From Pseudomonas hunanensis (GTDB lineage: Bacteria; Pseudomonadota; Gammaproteobacteria; Pseudomonadales; Pseudomonadaceae): DNA of 64,000 nucleotides. The position numbers and the translations under genes are program-made. A model generated the notes under the pieces. That model saw only the letters and a program-made list of their open reading frames with translations. It did no database searches and had not been told where the DNA came from. Positions 58,692 through 64,000 of the stretch are shown here, piece after piece; position 1 is the stretch's first letter; every line of letters starts with the position of its first letter. The stretch covers positions 1-64,000 of the forward strand of contig NZ_QJRC01000066.1 in assembly GCF_013393325.1 (NCBI RefSeq), in the 5' to 3' direction.

Positions 58692-60056
58692 ATGTCCGCC
58701 TACTTCGCCGAACGCGCCCTGCTCCCCACGGGCTGGGCCAGCCATGTCCGTATCGAGGTCGCCAGCGATGGCCATGTGGCCCGCATCGAGCCCGGCGCTT
58801 CGGCCGAAGGCGCCGAGCGCCTGGCCGGCCCGCTGCTGCCCGGCATGCCCAATCTTCACTCGCATGCCTTCCAGCGCGCCATGGCGGGCCTGGCGGAAGT
58901 GGCCGGCAACCCCAACGACAGCTTCTGGACCTGGCGCGACCTGATGTACCGCCTGGTCGGGCAGATCACGCCGGACCAGTTGCAGATCATCGCCCGCCAG
59001 CTGTACATCGAAATGCTCAAGGCCGGCTACACCTCGGTGGCGGAATTCCACTACGTGCACCATGACCAGGCCGGCAAGCCCTACGCGGACCCGGCCGAAC
59101 TGTCCTGCCGCATCAGCGCGGCCGCAGCCGACAGCGGCATAGGCCTGACCTTGCTGCCGGTACTGTACAGCCACGCAGGCTTCGGCGGCCAAGCACCGAA
59201 CGACGGGCAGCGGCGCTTCATCAACTCCACCGAACAGTACCTGAAGCTGCAGGCACAACTGGCCCCGCTGCTGGCCGCGCAACCGGCGCAGCAACTGGGC
59301 TTGTGCTTCCATTCACTGCGGGCGGTAACGCCTGGGCAAATCGCCGATGTGCTGGCAGCCAGCGCCCCACAATGCCCGGTGCATATCCACATCGCCGAGC
59401 AGCAGAAGGAGGTGGACGATTGCCTGGCCTGGAGTGGCCTGCGTCCATTGCAGTGGCTGTACGAACATGTGGACGTGAACCCGCGCTGGTGCCTGGTGCA
59501 CGCCACCCACGCCGAGCCGGACGAGGTCACCGCCATGGCCCGCAGTGGCGCGGTGGCTGGGCTGTGCCTGACTACCGAAGCCAACCTGGGCGACGGGATA
59601 TTCCCGGCGGTGGACTTCCTGGCCCAGGGCGGGCGCATGGGCATTGGTTCGGACAGCCATGTGTCGCTGAGCGTGGTGGAAGAACTGCGCTGGCTGGAGT
59701 ATGGCCAGCGGCTACGGGACCAGCGACGCAATCGCCTGTATCGTGGCGACCAGCCGATGGTCGGGCGCACGCTGTACGACGCTGCACTGGCAGGCGGCGC
59801 GCAGGCGCTGGGGCAGGCGGTCGGGGAGCTGGCCGTGGGCAAGCGCGCCGACTGGCTGGTGCTCGATGGGCAGGACCCTTACATCGCCATGGCGGATGGC
59901 GACGCCATTCTCAACCGCTGGCTGTTCGCCGGTGGGGATCGCCAGGTACGCGACGTGATGGTGAACGGACAGTGGGTGGTGCGCCAGGGTCGGCATGCGC
60001 AGGAAGCGGAAAGCGCGCAGGCATTTGCCGGCGTGCTGCGCCAGCTCTTGGGTTGA
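58692..60056 (+). CDS. hutF: Formimidoylglutamate deiminase HutF
   Basis: HutF deiminates formiminoglutamate to N-formylglutamate, which HutG then hydrolyses. The 454-residue amidohydrolase has PGMPNLHSHAFQRAMAG near 50-66 (metal HxH), HIHIAEQQKEVDD near 233 and GSDSHVSLS near 318-326. It is divergent from hutC and under its own HutC site. A 7-bp stem hairpin ends it. Confidence 0.97.
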   Translation: MSAYFAERALLPTGWASHVRIEVASDGHVARIEPGASAEGAERLAGPLLPGMPNLHSHAFQRAMAGLAEVAGNPNDSFWTWRDLMYRLVGQITPDQLQIIARQLYIEMLKAGYTSVAEFHYVHHDQAGKPYADPAELSCRISAAAADSGIGLTLLPVLYSHAGFGGQAPNDGQRRFINSTEQYLKLQAQLAPLLAAQPAQQLGLCFHSLRAVTPGQIADVLAASAPQCPVHIHIAEQQKEVDDCLAWSGLRPLQWLYEHVDVNPRWCLVHATHAEPDEVTAMARSGAVAGLCLTTEANLGDGIFPAVDFLAQGGRMGIGSDSHVSLSVVEELRWLEYGQRLRDQRRNRLYRGDQPMVGRTLYDAALAGGAQALGQAVGELAVGKRADWLVLDGQDPYIAMADGDAILNRWLFAGGDRQVRDVMVNGQWVVRQGRHAQEAESAQAFAGVLRQLLG

Positions 60057-60063
60057 GCGTATT

Positions 60064-60082
60064 GGGGCTGCAAAGCAGCCCC
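60064..60082. terminator. Terminator between hutF and blc
   Basis: ggggctg and cagcccc form a perfect 7-bp stem with a caaag loop, starting 8 bases after the hutF stop and shared with the convergent blc. Confidence 0.65.
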
Positions 60083-60087
60083 AAACA

Positions 60088-60660
60088 TCAGTGCATTTTC
60101 ACGATTTGCTGATCGGACGCTCGCCAGATCAACCGACTGGTGTCATACCCCTGCTGCCGCGCCTTGGACAGCAGGTTCTCGCGCTCCCAGGCCGGCAACG
60201 TCGGCGTGCGCGACAGAATCCACAGGTGCTTGCGGTCCGGGCTGCCGACCACCGCTGTGCGGTAGCGATCATCCACGTACAGAATCCAGTACTCACCCCG
60301 CGCCACGCCAGGCACCAGCTTGGTGAACCAGTTATCGAACTCTACCCACAGCTTGTCGGTATGCCCCGGCTCCTGGATGCTGGCATGCCCTTCGGCGCGC
60401 AGCCATTCATCACCCATGGTACGGCAGCGGTTGAGCACGCCAAAGGTGCCGTCCGGCTTGAGGTTGTAGTGTGCCTCGGACTGCTCGCAGCCGGTCTGGT
60501 AGCGCATGGGCAGGCGCGCCAGTTCGAACCATTTGCCCTGGTAGCGCTTGAGGTCGACATTGCCAGCGGTTTTCGGCGCCAGCGGGTCGTGCACGGAGCC
60601 TGCGCAACCACCCAGCAGCAACGCCAGGCATACCCCCATCAGCAGGTACAGGCGCCTCAT
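60088..60660 (-). CDS. blc: Outer-membrane lipoprotein lipocalin Blc
   Basis: This 190-residue bacterial lipocalin has a lipoprotein signal with lipobox LLGGC (Cys at 19). The lipocalin motif YQGKWFELARLPMRYQ lies near 40-55, and VGSPDRKHLWILSRTP near 137 is typical of Blc. These proteins bind fatty acids or lysophospholipids at the outer membrane. It overlaps the upstream small lipoprotein gene by four bases. Confidence 0.95.
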   Translation of the reverse strand: MRRLYLLMGVCLALLLGGCAGSVHDPLAPKTAGNVDLKRYQGKWFELARLPMRYQTGCEQSEAHYNLKPDGTFGVLNRCRTMGDEWLRAEGHASIQEPGHTDKLWVEFDNWFTKLVPGVARGEYWILYVDDRYRTAVVGSPDRKHLWILSRTPTLPAWERENLLSKARQQGYDTSRLIWRASDQQIVKMH

Positions 60661-60911
60661 TTGAGGCCCTGCCCGGAGTACATCAGTACCTTGTCAGCCG
60701 CGTACTGCACGCTGATGAAGCTCTTCTCGTCCCCCCAAGTGCAGCTGCTCATGCCCAGCGCGCCCGAACACTCGGTCGGCGTGCCGAGCAACTGCTCGAC
60801 CTCGGCCTTGTTCATACCGGCCTTGATCTTGGAATAGTTTTCCTGATTGATCTTGCTGCAGGCAGTCAGAACGACGCACAGCGACAACAGGGCGAGGGAA
60901 CGCAACGACAT
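60657..60911 (-). CDS. Small DUF3862/SmpA-like lipoprotein
   Basis: This 84-residue lipoprotein precursor starts at 60911 (MSLRSLALLSLCVVLTACSK), with lipobox LTAC (Cys18). The mature part NQENYSKIKAGMNKAEVEQL followed by LLGTPTEC is the SmpA/OmlA-like 'alpha-alpha then turn' pattern found in DUF3862 and BamE-like proteins. Two further cysteines (GTPTEC and SSCTW) could form a disulfide. It is coupled to blc; function is unknown. Confidence 0.85.
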   Translation of the reverse strand: MSLRSLALLSLCVVLTACSKINQENYSKIKAGMNKAEVEQLLGTPTECSGALGMSSCTWGDEKSFISVQYAADKVLMYSGQGLK

Positions 60912-61074
60912 GAAGGACACTCCTGGAAGATGATACAGGCGAGTGGCCTGCAGTGATCTTCGACGGGAAAATCCCTCCCTGGTTCCCTGCCCCACCCCCT
61001 TTGCCCCTACACCATTGGTCGGATGGCCATTACTGTGCGATTAATCACAAAGAAATAGTCGTTCGCCCAATAAA

Positions 61075-61097
61075 AAGGCCGCCCTGAGGGCGGCCTT
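61075..61097 (-). terminator. Rho-independent terminator of the DUF924 gene
   Basis: A 10-base GC-rich stem (aaggccgccc / gggcggcctt) with a TGA loop is followed on the minus strand by TTTTTATT. It is the best intrinsic terminator in the window and ends the fbp-DUF924 transcript. Confidence 0.85.
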
Positions 61098-61133
61098 GCA
61101 TCGCGATGGCCTGCGCAGCAGGCCCTTCGGGCA

Positions 61134-61730
61134 TCAGAACCTGGAACCAGGCTCCAGCAAAAAGTCCATCTCTTCGCTGGTACTCGGGCGCTCCAGCACC
61201 AGGTTGCGGTGCGGGAAACGCCCGAACCGGGCAATGACTCGCTGGTGCTGCTCGGCATAGTCGAGGAAGCCTTCGAACAGCCGGCGGGTAGCCTCTGGCT
61301 GCTCATCCAGCAGCATCTGATAGCGCTCGACACACAGGTTCTGCCAGTCCAGCACCTCGGCATGCTCCAGCACCAGCAGTACGAACACCCGCTGGATGGG
61401 CAACAGTTGATAGTCCCAGCCCTTCTGCAGCCCCTGCATGGCCACCACCTGGGCACGCCGGTCGCCCTCGAAGGCGCGCGGCGTGTCGCGGTAAATCATG
61501 CGCGGCAGCTGGTCCAGCAAGATCAGCAGGCCCAGCCAGCCCTGCGGGCTTTGCTGCCACTCGTCGAGCCCGCCCGCCAGGGCCTGCTCGACCAGGTCGC
61601 CAAACAGCGCATGGGCGTCGGCATCATGATGCTTGCCGAACCACAGCGTGCTCTTCTCGTCAGCCACGGCCTGGGCACTGGTGCCCCAACCGAACCACCA
61701 CTCCAGCAACGGCTGCCAAGGTGCGAGCAT
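61134..61730 (-). CDS. DUF924 family protein
   Basis: This 198-residue all-helical DUF924 protein has WQPLLEWWFG near the start, KSTLWFGKHHDAD near 25-37, LLILLDQLPRMIYRDTPRAFEGD near 66-88 and FGRFPHRN near 170. The fold is TPR-like and the role is not known. It lies 3 bases after fbp on the same strand and is probably cotranscribed with it. Confidence 0.9.
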   Translation of the reverse strand: MLAPWQPLLEWWFGWGTSAQAVADEKSTLWFGKHHDADAHALFGDLVEQALAGGLDEWQQSPQGWLGLLILLDQLPRMIYRDTPRAFEGDRRAQVVAMQGLQKGWDYQLLPIQRVFVLLVLEHAEVLDWQNLCVERYQMLLDEQPEATRRLFEGFLDYAEQHQRVIARFGRFPHRNLVLERPSTSEEMDFLLEPGSRF

Positions 61731-61733
61731 GAC

Positions 61734-62744
61734 TTACTCCTTGTGGTAGGCGGTGACGCGCTCGACCTCTTCCTTCGAGCCAAGGATCACCGACACGCGC
61801 TGGTGCAGGCTTTCTGGCTTGATGTCGAGGATGCGATCGTAACCGTTGGTGGAAGCGCCGCCGGCCTGTTCGATGATGAACGACATCGGGTTGGCTTCGT
61901 ACATCAGGCGCAGCTTGCCCGGTTTGCTTGGCTCGCGGGCATCACGTGGGTACATGAACAGGCCGCCACGGGTCAGGATGCGGTGCACGTCGGCTACCAT
62001 CGAGGCAATCCAGCGCATGTTGTAGTTCTTCTTCAGCGGGCCGGTTTCACCTGCCAGCAGTTCGCCAACGTAGCGTTGTACCGGGGCTTCCCAGTGACGC
62101 TGGTTGGACATGTTGATAGCGAACTCGGCGGTGGTGGCCGGCACCTGGATGTTTTCGTGAGTCAGTACGAAGCTACCCAGCTCACGGTCCAGGGTAAAGC
62201 CCTTGACGCCGTTGCCCAGGGTCAGGATCAGCATGGTCTGCGGGCCGTAGATGGCATAGCCGGCGGCAACCTGCTCGGTGCCTGGCTGCAGGAAGGCTTC
62301 TTCGTTGAGGCTTTCGTTCTGGCTCAGGTACTGGTTAGGGCAACGCAGCACCGAGAAGATGGTGCCGACCGATACGTTGACGTCGATGTTCGACGAGCCG
62401 TCCAGTGGGTCGAAGACCAGCAAGTAGGCGCCTTTCGGGTACTTGCCCGGGATCTGGTAGGCGTTGTCCATTTCTTCGGACGCCATGCCGGCCAGGTGGC
62501 CGCCCCACTCGTTGGCTTCCAGCAGGATGTCGTTGGAAATCACGTCCAGTTTCTTCTGGACTTCGCCCTGCACGTTTTCAGTGCCCATGCTGCCCAGCAC
62601 GCCGCCAAGGGCGCCTTTGGAGACGTGATGGCTGATTTCCTTGCACGCACGCGCCACCACTTCGATCAGGAAGCGCAGATCGGCAGGGGTATTGTTGCTG
62701 CGGGTCTGCTCAATCAGATAGCGACTCAGGGTAACGCGGGACAT
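61734..62744 (-). CDS. fbp: Class 1 fructose-1,6-bisphosphatase
   Basis: Fbp catalyses the irreversible gluconeogenic hydrolysis of fructose 1,6-bisphosphate. The ATG at 62744 ([18 protein letters not shown] upstream) gives 336 residues; the longer frame reads upstream DNA. The metal and phosphate site is [14 protein letters not shown] near 111-124, with [20 protein letters not shown] near 275-294. Confidence 0.97.
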   Translation of the reverse strand: MSRVTLSRYLIEQTRSNNTPADLRFLIEVVARACKEISHHVSKGALGGVLGSMGTENVQGEVQKKLDVISNDILLEANEWGGHLAGMASEEMDNAYQIPGKYPKGAYLLVFDPLDGSSNIDVNVSVGTIFSVLRCPNQYLSQNESLNEEAFLQPGTEQVAAGYAIYGPQTMLILTLGNGVKGFTLDRELGSFVLTHENIQVPATTAEFAINMSNQRHWEAPVQRYVGELLAGETGPLKKNYNMRWIASMVADVHRILTRGGLFMYPRDAREPSKPGKLRLMYEANPMSFIIEQAGGASTNGYDRILDIKPESLHQRVSVILGSKEEVERVTAYHKE

Positions 62745-62894
62745 GTATGGCTCCGAATGGATGGGGGAGATAAAAAACCCCCGCAGTTTACAGGGAGAGT
62801 GGCGGGCTAGCGAGTGATGAGACTCGCCACGGCTCTCAGACGGCACAATAGGTCGGTAGTTCAGCCTTCGCCAGGCCGGTGGTCGGAGTGAGGG

Positions 62895-62981
62895 CCATTC
62901 GCGGGTGAACCCGCTCCCACAAGGATCTACACAGGCCTTGCAGCTGTAGATTTCCCTGTGGGAGCGGGTTTACCCGCGAAG
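62895..62981. repeat. Inverted REP pair between fbp and glgP
   Basis: Facing REP units lie at 62895-62924 (ccattcgcgggtgaacccgc...) and 62954-62981 (ccctgtgggagcgggtttac...). They occupy the middle of the 256-base gap after glgP and before fbp, both on the minus strand, and are likely to end or protect the glgP transcript. Confidence 0.88.
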
Positions 62982-63000
62982 AGGTCAGCACAGGCTTACA

Positions 63001-64000
63001 TCAATCCAGAGCCTTCCAGATCTCGTTGGCATATTCGCGAATGGTCCGGTCCGACGAGAACCAACCCATCCGCGCGGTGTTCAGCACCGCCATGCGCCAC
63101 CATTCCTGCGGCGTGTGCCACAGGTCTTCGACCCGTCGCTGGGCATCCCAGTAGGCATCGAAATCGGCGCATACGAGGAAACGATCGTAGGCCACCAGGC
63201 CATCGATCAACCCGGTGTAGCGTGACGGGTCGTCTGACGAGAACACGCCGCTGCGAATGGCCTGCAACACATCGCTCAAGCGGCTGGAGGCGGCTATGGC
63301 GGCATTGGCACCAAAATCACCGGCCCGCTTGCGTGCCTCGACCTGCTGCGCGGTCAGGCCGAAGATGAACATATTGTCGGCCCCTACCTGCTCGCACATC
63401 TCTACGTTGGCGCCATCCAAGGTGCCGATGGTCAGCGCGCCATTGAGGCCGAACTTCATGTTGCTGGTGCCAGAGGCCTCGTAACCGGCGGTGGAAATCT
63501 GTTCGGAAAGGTCCGCCGCCGGAATGATGCTTTCGGCCAGGCTGACGTTGTAGTTAGGCAGGAACACCACCTTCAGCAAGCCGCGCACGGTCGGGTCGTT
63601 GTTCACCACCCGGGCGATGTCGTTGGCCAGCTTTATGATCAGCTTGGCCTGGTGGTAACTGGCCGCAGCCTTGCCAGCGAAGATCTTCACCCGCGGCACC
63701 CAATTGGTGCCTGGGTCATTGCGCATGGCCTGGTACAGCGCAACGGTGTGCAGGAGGTTCAGCAGCTGGCGCTTGTACTCGTGAATGCGTTTGACCTGCA
63801 CGTCAAACAGCGCCTCGGGGTTGACCGTAACGCCAATGCGGTCCTGGATGATGCTGGCCAGGGCGCGTTTGCTGTGCAGGCGCTGGGCCGCGAACTGCTT
63901 GCGGAAACCGGCTTTGTCGGCGAACGGCACCAGGCCGGCCAGAAGCGCCTCCGGGTCGTCCTTGAGTTCCGGGCCAAGCGCCTCGACCAGCATCTCGGTC
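63001..64000 (-). CDS. glgP: Glycogen phosphorylase, C-terminal part
   Basis: GlgP releases glucose 1-phosphate from glycogen or maltodextrin. The reading frame is open to the window edge, so only about the last 333 residues of a protein usually near 815 are present and no start can be given. The pyridoxal-phosphate lysine motif EASGTSNMKFGLNGALTIGT and DGANVEM are intact, as is KRIHEYKRQLLN near the edge. Confidence 0.96.
   Translation of the reverse strand, partial: TEMLVEALGPELKDDPEALLAGLVPFADKAGFRKQFAAQRLHSKRALASIIQDRIGVTVNPEALFDVQVKRIHEYKRQLLNLLHTVALYQAMRNDPGTNWVPRVKIFAGKAAASYHQAKLIIKLANDIARVVNNDPTVRGLLKVVFLPNYNVSLAESIIPAADLSEQISTAGYEASGTSNMKFGLNGALTIGTLDGANVEMCEQVGADNMFIFGLTAQQVEARKRAGDFGANAAIAASSRLSDVLQAIRSGVFSSDDPSRYTGLIDGLVAYDRFLVCADFDAYWDAQRRVEDLWHTPQEWWRMAVLNTARMGWFSSDRTIREYANEIWKALD

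Noticed and set aside
1..64000. tRNA, rRNA, CRISPR array, insertion sequence or prophage
   Set aside because: None seen: no cloverleaf-like or CCA-ended segments, no regularly spaced direct repeats, and no transposase or integrase reading frame. The repeats present are dispersed palindromes, not arrays.

Overview
The window is chromosomal DNA from a fluorescent Pseudomonas of the Pseudomonas putida group. The grounds are the medium-chain-length PHA cluster phaC1-phaZ-phaC2-phaD-phaFI, the pyrR-pyrB-pyrC' operon with a non-catalytic dihydroorotase homologue, the PilGHIJ-ChpA signalling set, the hut cluster with the formyliminoglutamate (HutF/HutG) route, high GC, and many short palindromic REP-type repeats of the P. 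putida style. It is almost entirely core genome: I see no rRNA, tRNA, CRISPR array, transposase or prophage.

Layout. 1-1.4 kb: a canonical rsmE, convergent with a hemolysin III-family membrane protein. 1.4-10.3 kb (minus strand): the twitching-motility chemosensory operon pilG-pilH-pilI-pilJ-chpA-chpC, which lacks pilK and chpB and carries a shortened ChpA. 10.5-16.4 kb (plus): gshB, a TonB-family gene, algH, ruvX, pyrR, pyrB, pyrC'. 16.7-19.1 kb: hslV (TTG start), hslU and a DUF971 gene. 19.4-25.7 kb: the PHA locus, with phaC1ZC2D on the plus strand behind a sigma-54-like promoter and phaIF convergent to it. 25.8-30.5 kb: a 1565-residue protein of uncertain function that resembles large Pseudomonas toxin-like proteins; it sits between phaI and a small PHA-system gene and is the least explained object in the window. 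30.9-36.9 kb: ubiE-ubiJ-ubiB, hisI-hisE, tatA-tatB-tatC and a divergent second RsmE-family methyltransferase, in tightly packed frames. 37.0-41.1 kb: two adjacent chemoreceptors. 41.1-43.7 kb: a polar amino-acid ABC transporter on the minus strand. 43.9-48.2 kb: opgG-opgH (osmoregulated periplasmic glucans). 48.5-49.9 kb: dtd and pip. 50.0-60.1 kb: the complete histidine-utilisation cluster hutC-D-U-H-T-I-G with divergent hutF and two HutC-type operators. 60.1-64 kb: blc lipocalin, a small lipoprotein, a DUF924 protein, fbp, and the 3' end of glgP running off the window.

Many starts are non-ATG (GTG for pilJ, pyrC', the second RsmE, both cytoplasmic and membrane ABC subunits, opgG, hutH, hutU and hutC; TTG for pilI and hslV). 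Many neighbouring genes overlap by 1-8 bases, which implies translational coupling. Intergenic gaps are short and hold hairpin terminators and three families of palindromic repeat. The most striking repeat is a 226-base near-perfect inverted repeat between hutD and hutU.
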